A stretch of DNA of 6,059 nt from an uncultured Hyphomicrobiales bacterium (lineage in GTDB: Bacteria; Pseudomonadota; Alphaproteobacteria; Rhizobiales; Beijerinckiaceae): contig CAIXDD010000091.1 in the NCBI GenBank assembly GCA_903918155.1, positions 1 through 6,059 of the forward strand. The letters are read 5' to 3'. This document shows, one piece after another, positions 1 through 5,852 of this stretch. The notes below the pieces were generated by a model. It was given only the letters and a program-made list of their open reading frames with translations, made no database searches and had not been told where the DNA came from. The stretch's first letter is position 1. Every line of letters starts with the position of its first letter. The position numbers were made by a program, and so were the translations under genes.

Positions 1-685
1 AGCCCGGCCGCACCACGTCGTAGTGAGGCGCGCCGGGCAGGAAGATCGCGGAGGAATTCGCCAGGCTCGCGCGCGCGCCCGCAAACAGCGCGCGCACGAC
101 GTCGAAACTTGCGATCTGCGCCGCGTTCATCGGCGCGTCGGAGATTTCCGAAGAGGCGAAATGGCTCATCGCCAGCTCGATGCGTCCCGCCTGCGCGTCG
201 CAAGCCAGCGCGCGCGCCTCGTCAAGGCTCATGCCGAGGCGGTTCATGCCCGTGTCCACATGGATCGCGGCGGGCCTGTCGGTCCGGCTGGTCCAGAAGG
301 CGAATTCGCGCGGCGAGCCCAGCGCGGGAATCGCGTCGGCGGCCAGCAGCGCGGCCAGCGTCGCGTCCTCGCACAACAGGCCGTTGAGGCAATAGATGCG
401 CGCCTGCGCCGCGCCCGCGACCTCCGCCAGCGCGGCGCGCAGCCGCGTCGCCTCGCTCGCCTGGGCCACGAAGAACGTGCGGGCGCCCGCTTTCGCCAGC
501 GCGCGCGCCACCGGCTCCAGGCCCACGCCATAAGCGTCGGCCTTCACCACGGCGGCGCAATCGGCGCCTTGCGCGCGCGCGCCAAGCAGGCGCCAATTGG
601 CGACGAGCGCGTCGAAATCGACGCTCAGAATCGCCTGCGCATGGTCGGGCGCGACGCCGGGAAAGGATTGCGCGGGGCCGCTCAC
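1..685 (-). CDS. alr: Alanine racemase, partial (C-terminus beyond left edge)
   Basis: This is a PLP-dependent cytoplasmic enzyme that interconverts L- and D-alanine to supply peptidoglycan synthesis. My translation gives 228 residues before the edge; family members are usually about 360-390, so the C-terminal beta domain is missing. Visible motifs are VVKADAYGVG with the PLP lysine at K48, HVDTGMNRLG (141-150), MSHFASSE (173-180), the phosphate-binding SLANSSA (207-213) and a VRPG segment at the edge. The start is GTG at 685, because the ATG two bases upstream (687) is followed at once by the dnaB stop. GGAG at 691-694 sits 5 nt ahead of the GTG. The first four bases overlap the end of dnaB (GTGA), so the two are probably co-transcribed and translationally coupled. 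dnaB-alr is a common order in Rhizobiales. The position that is a carbamylated lysine in the Geobacillus enzyme appears to be histidine here (H142). Confidence 0.93.
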   Translation of the reverse strand, partial: MSGPAQSFPGVAPDHAQAILSVDFDALVANWRLLGARAQGADCAAVVKADAYGVGLEPVARALAKAGARTFFVAQASEATRLRAALAEVAGAAQARIYCLNGLLCEDATLAALLAADAIPALGSPREFAFWTSRTDRPAAIHVDTGMNRLGMSLDEARALACDAQAGRIELAMSHFASSEISDAPMNAAQIASFDVVRALFAGARASLANSSAIFLPGAPHYDVVRPG

Positions 686-2190
686 ATGCGCTCCGGCAGC
701 GCGTCCTCGCGCGCCATATTGGAGAAGCGCGTCACTTCCGCGTCGAATTGCAATTCCACCGTGCCCGTGGGGCCGTGACGTTGCTTGCCGATGATGACTT
801 CCGCGCGTCCGTGCGCGCGCTCCATCTCGGCCAGCCATTGGATGAATTCTTCGGTGCCTTCACGCGGCTGCTTGTTCTTGATGTAATATTCCTCGCGATA
901 GACGAACATCACCACGTCGGCGTCCTGCTCGATGGAGCCGGATTCGCGCAGGTCCGACAATTGCGGGCGCTTGTCGTCGCGCGATTCCACCTGACGGGAG
1001 AGCTGCGAGAGCGCGATCACCGGCGCGTTCAGCTCCTTGGCGAGCGCCTTGAGGCCCGTCGTGATCTCGGTCAGCTCCTGCACGCGATTGTCGCCGCGCG
1101 ATTTCGAGCCGCTGAGCAATTGCAGATAGTCCACCACCAGAACGTCGAGGCCCTTCTGGCGCTTCAGGCGCCGCGCGCGCGCGACGAGCTGGGCGATGGA
1201 GATGCCGCCGGTCTGGTCGATGTAGAATGGGATCTGCTGCATCTCGCGCGCGGCTTCCGAGATCTTGTGGAACTCGTGGTCGTGAATGTCGCCGCGGCGG
1301 ATCTTGTAGGAGGGCACGCCCGATTGTTCGGCGATGATGCGCGTGGCGAGCTGCTCGGCCGACATTTCGAGCGAGAAGAAGCCCACGATGCCGCCGTTCT
1401 TGGGCACATGCACGCCGTCGGCGCGCACTTCATATTCATAGGCCCGGGCGATGTTGAAGGCGATATTGGTGGCCAGCGCCGTCTTGCCCATGCCGGGACG
1501 CCCCGCCACGATCACGAGGTCGGACGATTGCAGGCCGCCGAGCTTCAGGTCGAGGTCGCTCATGCCGGTGGAGATGCCCGACAGCTTGCCGTCGCGTTCA
1601 TAGGCCTTGGCGGCCGTGTCGATGGCCGTGGTGAGCGCTTGCGAGAAAGCCTGGAAGCCGCCGTCGTAGCGGCCTTGCTCGGCGATCGTGTAGAGGCGGC
1701 GTTCGGCTTCCTCGATCTGCGTGCGCGGCGACAGGTCCACAGGGGAATCATAGGCGGTGTTGACGATGTCCTCGCCGATGTGGATCAGGTTCCGCCGCAT
1801 GGCGAGATCGTAGATCGTGCGCCCGTAATCCTCGGCGTTGATGACGGTGGTCGCCTCTGCGGCCAGACGCGCGAGATATTGCGGCACCGTCATGCCGCCA
1901 AGATCATGCTCGCCCAGAAAAGTCTTCAGCGTCACCGGCGAGGCGACCTTGCCCGCGCGGATCAATTGCTCGGCGATCTCGAAGACGCGCCGGTGAATCT
2001 CTTCGTAAAAATGCTCGGCGCGCAAAAAGTCCGACACGCGGTCGAAGGCGTCGTTGTTCACCAGCACCGCGCCCAGCAGCGCCTGCTCGGCCTCGATGTT
2101 ATGCGGCGCCAGTCGATAGGCGGCTTGTTCGGGCGCGTTCGCGGGAAGCGCGAATCTGCTCGCGATCTGTTCGATTGCGGCCATGACCAT
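682..2190 (-). CDS. dnaB: Replicative DNA helicase DnaB
   Basis: This is the hexameric ATP-dependent 5'-3' helicase that unwinds the chromosome at the fork and recruits primase. The 502 residues are typical or slightly long for the family. The N-terminal helical (primase-interacting) domain spans about residues 28-130, a linker helix region about 150-200, and the RecA-like motor about 203-495. Walker A is GRPGMGKTA (230-238), Walker B is LVVDYLQLLS (351-360), and other conserved segments are SQLSRQVESR (395-404), DLRESGSIEQDAD (413-425) and KQRHGPTGTVEL (469-480), which carries the likely arginine finger. A stretch around 253-267 (VRADGVHVPKNGG) before FFSLEM looks like the lineage insertion seen in alphaproteobacterial DnaB. 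The start is either ATG 2190 (MVMAAIEQ) or ATG 2184 (MAAIEQ). Neither has a strong Shine-Dalgarno, so the first two residues are uncertain. It appears to have its own promoter region, separate from the ribosomal operon, and is followed by overlapping alr. Confidence 0.98.
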   Translation of the reverse strand: MVMAAIEQIASRFALPANAPEQAAYRLAPHNIEAEQALLGAVLVNNDAFDRVSDFLRAEHFYEEIHRRVFEIAEQLIRAGKVASPVTLKTFLGEHDLGGMTVPQYLARLAAEATTVINAEDYGRTIYDLAMRRNLIHIGEDIVNTAYDSPVDLSPRTQIEEAERRLYTIAEQGRYDGGFQAFSQALTTAIDTAAKAYERDGKLSGISTGMSDLDLKLGGLQSSDLVIVAGRPGMGKTALATNIAFNIARAYEYEVRADGVHVPKNGGIVGFFSLEMSAEQLATRIIAEQSGVPSYKIRRGDIHDHEFHKISEAAREMQQIPFYIDQTGGISIAQLVARARRLKRQKGLDVLVVDYLQLLSGSKSRGDNRVQELTEITTGLKALAKELNAPVIALSQLSRQVESRDDKRPQLSDLRESGSIEQDADVVMFVYREEYYIKNKQPREGTEEFIQWLAEMERAHGRAEVIIGKQRHGPTGTVELQFDAEVTRFSNMAREDALPERM

Positions 2191-2496
2191 CCGGGAATGC
2201 GAGACTGTTTTCCGACTCGAACGCGAGCGGCCAGTTTAGCGCCCGCGCTCCTTGCTGGCGAGGTTGTGGCACGGCGCGGCGCCGCTTCGTGAAGAATTTG
2301 CGAAGGCGCGCCTCATTCGCCCGCAATCCACAGACCCGCCGCGCGCCTGAAGGCGCGGCTTGACGCAAGCGGGGCGATCTGACTCACGCTGGCTTGCTGA
2401 AACGCAAGGCGTTCGGCGCGCGCGGTCGCCAAACGCAAACGGCCGGGCGCAAGCCCGGCCGTCGCGAACGCATGGGGCGCGAAAACGCGCGTGCGA
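2191..2496. other. Intergenic region between rplI and dnaB
   Basis: About 300 bases hold no convincing gene; the open frames through here are GC-driven and lack family features. On the rplI side are two inverted repeats: a small 5-bp stem with an AAAA loop at 2477-2490 and the strong stem at 2439-2462 listed separately. The middle holds a 6-bp GC stem at 2342-2357 (CGCGCC TGAA GGCGCG) without a following T run, an 8-bp palindrome GGCGCGCC near 2304-2311, and a DnaA-box-like 9-mer at 2324-2332. The dnaB promoter must lie here. The best -10-like match on the minus strand is TAAACT near 2230-2235, but it lacks a good -35, so I do not call it. Confidence 0.6.
2439..2462 (-). terminator. Rho-independent terminator candidate after rplI
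   Basis: There is a perfect 10-bp inverted repeat, ACGGCCGGGC / GCCCGGCCGT, with a 4-nt loop. On the minus strand the stem is followed by a T-rich, interrupted run (TTTGCGTTT, into about 2431). It sits 34 bases past the rplI stop and in the right orientation to end the rpsF-rpsR-DUF2232-rplI transcript. On the plus strand the loop reads GCAA and the next bases are not T-rich, so termination should work mainly for minus-strand transcripts. The uridine run is imperfect, so efficiency is uncertain. Confidence 0.7.
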
Positions 2497-3066
2497 TTAG
2501 CGGTCGCCCATGTCGCCGCCGGCTTCCGCCAGCGCGGCGCCGACTTCGAGGCCGAGATCGTCCATCGAGGTCTCTTCGCGCGTGACGAGCGCTTCGCCGC
2601 GCGCCTGACGATCGGCTTCTTCGGGCGAACGCGCGACGTTGATCGTGACCTTCGCCTCGACTTCGGGATGCAGCAGCACGGGCACGGCGTGCAGGCCGAT
2701 GCCCTTGATCGGCGTGGACAGCACGATCTGGTTGCGGTTGACGGTGACGCCGCCCGCGCTCACCGCGTCGGCGACGTCGCGCGTGGAGACCGAGCCGTAA
2801 AGCTGGCCGGTTTCGCCCGCCTGGCGAATGATGACGTAGCTCTGGCCGTCGAGCGAACCCTGCACCTTTTCGGCTTCGCTCTTGAGCTGGAGGTTGCGGG
2901 CCTCAAGCTGGGCGCGCTGGTCGTCGAAGCGCTTCTTGTTGGCGGAGGTGGCGCGCAGCGCCTTGCCGCGCGGCAGCAGGAAATTGCGCGCGAAACCGTC
3001 GCGCACCTTCACGGTTTCGCCCATCTGGCCGAGCTTGGGCACGCGTTCGAGCAGGATGACTTCCAT
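2497..3066 (-). CDS. rplI: Large subunit ribosomal protein bL9
   Basis: This ribosomal protein binds 23S rRNA domain V near the L1 stalk and helps maintain reading frame. The protein has 189 residues, against about 149 in E. coli. The N-terminal RNA-binding domain (1-50) carries the family signature GETVKVRDGFARNFLLPRGKA (about 16-36, with the key G, V, GF and NFLLP residues). The long connecting helix spans about 42-75 and the C-terminal domain about 76-147. An additional tail of about 40 residues, rich in Glu, Ala and Gly (148-189), is typical of alphaproteobacterial bL9. The start ATG 3066 has an excellent Shine-Dalgarno (AAAGGAG, 3074-3080). The gene is the last of the ribosomal operon, only 4 bases after the stop of the membrane protein gene, and is followed by a terminator candidate. 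Confidence 0.98.
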   Translation of the reverse strand: MEVILLERVPKLGQMGETVKVRDGFARNFLLPRGKALRATSANKKRFDDQRAQLEARNLQLKSEAEKVQGSLDGQSYVIIRQAGETGQLYGSVSTRDVADAVSAGGVTVNRNQIVLSTPIKGIGLHAVPVLLHPEVEAKVTINVARSPEEADRQARGEALVTREETSMDDLGLEVGAALAEAGGDMGDR

Positions 3067-3070
3067 ATCG

Positions 3071-4126
3071 TTACTCCTTTGGATCGTTCGGGTTGAAGGA
3101 TTGGCTCTGGTTGGAATTGGCCGCCGGCGGACCGGGGGGCGTGCGGGGCGTCCGGCGCCGCGGAAACAGCATGGCGGACAGGCCGATCCCGGCGAGCACG
3201 GGCGCCGGGAGCGGAAACAGCAGGAGAAGCGCGGCGTAGACGCCGGCGAGGATCGCGCCGCGGCCGGCGGTCGCGCGCGTGCCTTGATGGATCCAGGCGA
3301 GCCCCTTCAGCGCCAGCGCCACGCCCAGCGCCAGCGCCACCGTCGCGCCGATGGCGCGCGGCAGGCCGTCGATCAGGCTGACGACGACGGCGAGCGCGAG
3401 CAGCGGGGGCACGGCGCGCGGCAGGTCGAAATGTTCGGGCACGTCGAGCCAGGGGCGGCGCAGGCTCTGCGAGACGAGGGCGATGCGCCCGGCCAGCCAC
3501 AGGTTCAGCGCCATGGTCAGCACGCCCCATGCGGCCATGGCGGGCGCCGAGCCGATCACGAAGGCGCGCACGATGTCCTCGATGGTGAGGTCGCCGGGCA
3601 GGCGCAGGCCCGATCCCAGCGCCCTCTCCAGCAGCGGGCCGAGCCGGCGCGTGGCGAGATCGACGAAACCCTCGAAAGAGCCCACGCGCGCCACGGCGAT
3701 GAGCAGGCCGGCGATGGCGGCCGCGCAGGCCATGCCCGTCATCCACCCGACGAGCCGGCCGATGGGATACCAGACCAGTCCGTCGGACGCCGGCGTCTCG
3801 CCCGCCTCAGGGGGGCGGCCGAGCCAGGCCAGCCGCGTGAGCTGCCAGGCGGGCAAAGCGGAGGTGGCGGCGAAAAAGGCGCAGAAGACGAAGGCGGGCC
3901 CGGCGTCCACGTCGGCGACGAGCACGAGGCCCGCGAACAGGGCGAGCACGCCGCTGGCGGCGCCGATCAGCGCGGCGGAGGGGGAGAAGGCGAGGCCCGC
4001 GATCATCAGCGGCAGCGCGTTGAACAGCGCTGCGGTGGCGGCGAACGACGTGCCCTTCACGGGAATGAAGAACAGCAATGCGGCCGCAAGGCCTGCGCCG
4101 ATCGCGATGATGAGGGTCTGCAGCAT
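3071..4126 (-). CDS. DUF2232 polytopic membrane protein in ribosomal operon
   Basis: This is an integral inner-membrane protein of 351 residues, probably of the DUF2232 (YybS-like) family on the basis of its position between rpsR and rplI and its topology. The biochemical function is unknown. I see about eight to ten hydrophobic segments: roughly 4-22, 28-48, 50-70, 76-95, 122-146, 188-212, 238-256, 258-278, 288-305 and 306-320. They are separated by short charged loops and one larger loop at about 147-187. The C-terminal tail (322-351) is soluble, begins with an RRRTPR cluster and is rich in Pro, Asn and Gln. The start ATG 4126 is preferred over a longer open frame reaching 4255: it begins directly with a membrane segment and has AGGCGA at 4131-4136, while the extra 43 residues are Pro/Arg/Gly-rich and overlap the rpsR-side intergenic DNA. 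It ends 4 bases before rplI. Confidence 0.85.
   Translation of the reverse strand: MLQTLIIAIGAGLAAALLFFIPVKGTSFAATAALFNALPLMIAGLAFSPSAALIGAASGVLALFAGLVLVADVDAGPAFVFCAFFAATSALPAWQLTRLAWLGRPPEAGETPASDGLVWYPIGRLVGWMTGMACAAAIAGLLIAVARVGSFEGFVDLATRRLGPLLERALGSGLRLPGDLTIEDIVRAFVIGSAPAMAAWGVLTMALNLWLAGRIALVSQSLRRPWLDVPEHFDLPRAVPPLLALAVVVSLIDGLPRAIGATVALALGVALALKGLAWIHQGTRATAGRGAILAGVYAALLLLFPLPAPVLAGIGLSAMLFPRRRTPRTPPGPPAANSNQSQSFNPNDPKE
3074..3080 (-). promoter_or_regulatory. rplI ribosome binding site inside the DUF2232 gene end
   Basis: AAAGGAG lies 7 nt before the rplI ATG when counted from AGGAG. It overlaps the last sense codons of the upstream gene (AAG GAG TAA), so ribosomes finishing the membrane protein terminate on top of the rplI initiation site. 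This favours translational coupling. Confidence 0.85.
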
Positions 4127-4265
4127 GGGTTCGCCTGGGTGTCCCGCCCGGGGGCGGTTAGGGCGGGAGATCCCCGTCCAGCCTCGCCGACCGGACCATC
4201 CGGGCGGCTTTGCGGAATGGTCCTCCCCGCAGGGCGGGAAGGACCGATGGATCACCGAAGTGAGA
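4127..4265. other. Intergenic region rpsR-DUF2232 with inverted repeats
   Basis: These 139 bases separate rpsR from the membrane protein gene, unusually long for this compact operon. They hold two perfect inverted repeats: TCCCGCCC/GGGCGGGA (4142-4149 and 4161-4168, 11-nt loop) and GGACCAT/ATGGTCC (4193-4199 and 4217-4223, 17-nt loop). Neither is followed on the minus strand by a T run, so a strong intrinsic terminator is unlikely. Transcript attenuation, mRNA processing or stabilisation of the upstream rpsF-rpsR message are possible roles (inference). Confidence 0.5.
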
Positions 4266-4502
4266 TCAGCGGATCACGTAGGGCAGCAGGCCCATGAAGC
4301 GCGCGCGCTTGATCGCCTGGGCGAGTTCACGCTGCTTCTTCGCCGAGACGGCGGTGATGCGCGAGGGCACGATCTTGCCGCGCTCGGAGATGTAGCGCGA
4401 GAGAAGACGCGTGTCCTTATAGTCGATCTTGGGCGCGTTGGCGGCCGAGAACGGGCAGGTCTTCCGACGACGGAAGAAGGGGCGACGGGGAGCACCGGCC
4501 AT
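4266..4502 (-). CDS. rpsR: Small subunit ribosomal protein bS18
   Basis: This is a component of the 30S platform that binds 16S rRNA as a heterodimer with bS6. The protein has 78 residues, the usual size. Conserved features are the basic N-terminus RRPFFRRRKTCPF, IDYKD (26-30), GKIVPSRIT (42-50), the helix AKKQRELAQAIKRARFMGLLPY and the terminal VIR. Only one cysteine (C16) is present, so a zinc-binding cysteine set is not expected. The start ATG 4502 shares one base with the rpsF stop codon (TAATG), and AAGGAG at 4510-4515 lies 7 nt upstream. This arrangement favours equal output of the two partner proteins. Confidence 0.98.
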   Translation of the reverse strand: MAGAPRRPFFRRRKTCPFSAANAPKIDYKDTRLLSRYISERGKIVPSRITAVSAKKQRELAQAIKRARFMGLLPYVIR

Positions 4503-4921
4503 TATTCGACTCCTTCCACGACGGAATCTTCACGGGGGCGACGCGGACGGTCGCCGCGCGGGCCGCGGCGGTCGCCACGGTCGTCGCGATCGGATTCTTC
4601 GCGCTTGCGCATCATCGCCGACGGGCCTTCCTCAAGCTCGTCCACGCGGATGGTCATGAAGCGAAGAATGTCTTCGCTGATGCCCATCTGGCGCTCCATC
4701 TCCGTGATGGCGGCGGCCGGCGCGGTGATGTTGAGCAGGGTGAAATGCGCCTTCCGGTTCTTCTTGATCCGATAGGCGAGCGTCTTCACGCCCCAATATT
4801 CGATCTTGCCGATCGAGCCGCCATTGGCTTCGATCACGCCCTTGAACTGCTCCGTCATCGCTTCCACCTGCTGGGGGGTCACGTCCTGACGGGCAAGGTA
4901 AATGTGCTCGTAGAGAGCCAT
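4502..4921 (-). CDS. rpsF: Small subunit ribosomal protein bS6
   Basis: This 30S platform protein is the partner of bS18 on 16S rRNA. The protein has 139 residues. The N-terminal ferredoxin-like fold (about 1-97) shows MALYEHIYLARQD, the conserved segment around YWGVKTLAYRIKKNRKAHF and the ISEDILRFMTIRV region. The tail (about 98-139) is highly charged, with Asp/Arg/Gly clusters, and ends in VVEGVE; such extensions are common in alphaproteobacterial bS6. The start is ATG 4921 rather than a longer open frame to 5014, because the family N-terminus begins here and AAAGG (4929-4933) lies 7 nt upstream. The upstream 31 residues of the longer frame are leader RNA. It is the first gene of the operon. 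Autoregulation by the bS6:bS18 complex binding the rpsF leader is known in several bacteria and is plausible here. Confidence 0.98.
   Translation of the reverse strand: MALYEHIYLARQDVTPQQVEAMTEQFKGVIEANGGSIGKIEYWGVKTLAYRIKKNRKAHFTLLNITAPAAAITEMERQMGISEDILRFMTIRVDELEEGPSAMMRKREESDRDDRGDRRGPRGDRPRRPREDSVVEGVE
4510..4515 (-). promoter_or_regulatory. rpsR ribosome binding site inside rpsF
   Basis: AAGGAG lies within the last codons of rpsF and 7 nt before the rpsR ATG. Together with the TAATG overlap it fixes the rpsR start and indicates coupling or reinitiation. Confidence 0.85.
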
Positions 4922-5089
4922 CGCATCGCCTTTCTCTGTTTTCGCGGATCCGGCGCGGAGCCCTCCGAGCCCGGAGAAAGGCTCGACGGAAACTGCAATC
5001 GAAGGCGGAGACACGGGAAGACGGGGACCATCCCCTGCCGGCGGGCGAACCCGCTGGCCTTCCGTTCAGCCCCCGGCCGGAGCTGCGAA
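4922..5089 (-). promoter_or_regulatory. Structured rpsF leader (5' UTR)
   Basis: About 168 nt lie between the predicted transcription start and the rpsF ATG. On the minus strand, in order, I see: GCGGG-TTCG-CCCGC (5041-5054), a 5-bp stem with a UUCG loop; GGGGA-TGG-TCCCC (5023-5035); and CTCCG-GGCT-CGGAG (4963-4976). A competing hairpin, CGGAG-GG-CTCCG (4956-4967), uses the CGGAG half (4963-4967) of the third. The last two cannot form together, which leaves room for a switch. bS6:bS18 is known to bind a CCG-containing motif in rpsF leaders of several bacteria. CCG triplets are present here, but I cannot align the region to that motif by eye. Confidence 0.5.
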
Positions 5090-5095
5090 GCGCGC

Positions 5096-5123
5096 TTTAT
5101 ACGCGGATTTGAGGCGGACGCAA
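5096..5123 (-). promoter_or_regulatory. Candidate sigma-70 promoter of the rpsF operon
   Basis: On the minus strand TTGCGT (5118-5123) and TATAAA (5096-5101) are separated by 16 bp, a fair match to the TTGACA/TATAAT consensus. This AT-rich patch stands out in GC-rich DNA and lies just 12 bases past the stop of the upstream minus-strand gene. It would start transcription near 5089. Confidence 0.55.
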
Positions 5124-5134
5124 CCCGCGCGGGC

Positions 5135-5611
5135 TCACGGATTCAGGCGGTTGGCCCGCTCGCGCGCGCCCTCGGGCCGGGCGGCGCGCGAGTCCTCCTC
5201 CTCGTCGCGCTCCCTGTCGGCCCCGCGCGCCAGCCAGCGCTGGCGGCTGGGGTCGAAACCGGCGTTGCGCGCGGCGTTCAGCGCGGGGCGATAGGCCATC
5301 CAGAGCGCGAGCAGGCCGAGCGCGCCCACGGCGCCCCATAGCTGCGTCGGGTGGCGGCGCGCCCATTGGCGGCCGTGCCGGGCGCCGTTCTCCCACGCGT
5401 CCCATCCGCCCCGCCAGGCGCTGCGGACCAGGCCTGTCGCCCGTTCCCCTTGGGCGCGCTCCAGCTCGGCGTCGAAGCCGTCCTCGTCGCCCTCCTGCGC
5501 CTCGAAATCCTCGTCCTCGTCGCGCTGGCGCAGGGACGCGGGCCGCGGCGGCAGGGTCGACCGGGCGGTGGGGGTCGCCGTATGCGGGGGCGTGCGGGTC
5601 TCGATGGCCAT
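5135..5611 (-). CDS. Hypothetical protein with single membrane helix
   Basis: I do not recognise this 158-residue protein. The N-terminus (1-27) is rich in Thr, Pro and Arg. Then come an acidic block around DEDEDFEAQEGDEDGFDAE (31-49), a Trp/Arg-rich amphipathic stretch with WRGGWDAWENGARHGRQW (66-83), one hydrophobic helix at about 91-107 (LWGAVGALGLLALWMAY), and a charged tail with DRERDEEED (132-140). No signal peptide is visible. It could be a bitopic inner-membrane protein with charged flanks; the orientation is not clear. The start ATG 5611 is chosen because AGGAGA (5617-5622) precedes it by 5 nt, and a longer open frame to 5809 adds only GC-rich filler. It lies upstream of rpsF on the same strand but outside the operon's candidate promoter. 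A coding role is supported by the ribosome binding site and the structured composition, not by homology. Confidence 0.7.
   Translation of the reverse strand: MAIETRTPPHTATPTARSTLPPRPASLRQRDEDEDFEAQEGDEDGFDAELERAQGERATGLVRSAWRGGWDAWENGARHGRQWARRHPTQLWGAVGALGLLALWMAYRPALNAARNAGFDPSRQRWLARGADRERDEEEDSRAARPEGARERANRLNP
5159..5192 (-). repeat. 9-bp inverted repeat in 3' end of the hypothetical gene
   Basis: CTCGCGCGC (5159-5167) and GCGCGCGAG (5184-5192) are perfect complements around a 16-nt GC-rich loop. The repeat lies inside the coding sequence, about 22 bases before the stop. No T run follows on either strand, so I do not call it a terminator. Confidence 0.5.
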
Positions 5612-5852
5612 GGTCGTCTCCTGATGCGGCGGCGCGCTGCGGCCTGACAACGCGGGCGCGACAGGGCTGTTCCGGGCGGGGGGAACGTTGGCCCGCCGGC
5701 GCCGTTGACCGGCGAAGCCGAGGCGCAGGCCCGCGCGGCCCTTGGCGCTATGGAGAGTCCGCCGATGCCCGTCGCCGATCCCGCCTTCCCCGGCCGCGTG
5801 GACTCCCATGACCCGCGCGCCGGCGCCGACGCCGCTTCGGCCGGGTGAACGG
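5612..5852. other. Divergent intergenic region
   Basis: About 240 bases lie between two divergently oriented genes. I find no convincing promoter for either. A -35-like TTGACC occurs at 5705-5710 on the plus strand but has no -10 at suitable spacing. A 5-bp inverted repeat, GTTCC/GGAAC, lies at 5669-5673 and 5682-5686. The right part may be occupied by the small ORF at 5765-5848. Confidence 0.4.
5765..5848 (+). CDS. Possible small ORF (27 codons), speculative
   Basis: The ATG at 5765 is preceded by GGAGAG (5752-5757) with 7-nt spacing, better than the site of the gene that follows. It reads 27 codons (MPVADPAFPG..., Ala/Asp/Pro-rich) to TGA at 5846-5848, 4 bases before the ATG at 5853. An in-frame ATG at 5750 would add five residues. 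It could be a leader peptide coupled to the downstream gene or a chance frame in GC-rich DNA. No family is recognised. Confidence 0.25.
   Translation: MPVADPAFPGRVDSHDPRAGADAASAG

Noticed and set aside
61..120. Runs of CGCG-rich dinucleotide repeats
   Set aside because: They fall in alr coding sequence as Arg/Ala/Gly codons (GCG CGC) and recur all through the window, so they reflect codon bias rather than a dedicated repeat.
23..794. Open frames on the plus strand and the minus-strand frames at 222-596 and 244-531
   Set aside because: All are shadows of alanine racemase, which has the PLP lysine motif and a continuous frame on the minus strand.
748..2292. 514-codon open frame on the plus strand opposite dnaB
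   Set aside because: It lies antisense to the clearly conserved dnaB, is His/Arg/Leu/Ala-rich without any family motif, and is explained by the lack of stop codons in GC-rich DNA.
3009..3746. 245-codon minus-strand frame overlapping rplI and the membrane protein gene
   Set aside because: It is a frame-shifted shadow rich in Arg, Pro and Ala; the real frames show the bL9 signature and membrane segments.
4127..4255. N-terminal extension of the membrane protein to ATG 4255
   Set aside because: The extra 43 residues are Pro/Arg/Gly-rich, overlap inverted repeats and lack a ribosome binding site; the protein starts naturally with a membrane helix at ATG 4126.
2882..4775. Long plus-strand open frames (471 and 474 codons) opposite the membrane protein gene, rpsR and rpsF
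   Set aside because: The translations are low-complexity Arg/Gly/Gln/Ala/Ser strings without domains; the minus strand carries recognised genes with ribosome binding sites.
4922..5014. N-terminal extension of bS6 to ATG 5014
   Set aside because: The family begins at MALYEH, which has AAAGG 7 nt upstream; the extension overlaps leader hairpins.
5705..5752. Plus-strand promoter using TTGACC (5705-5710) and GCTATG (near 5747-5752)
   Set aside because: The two elements are about 36 bp apart, far beyond the usual 15-19 bp spacing.
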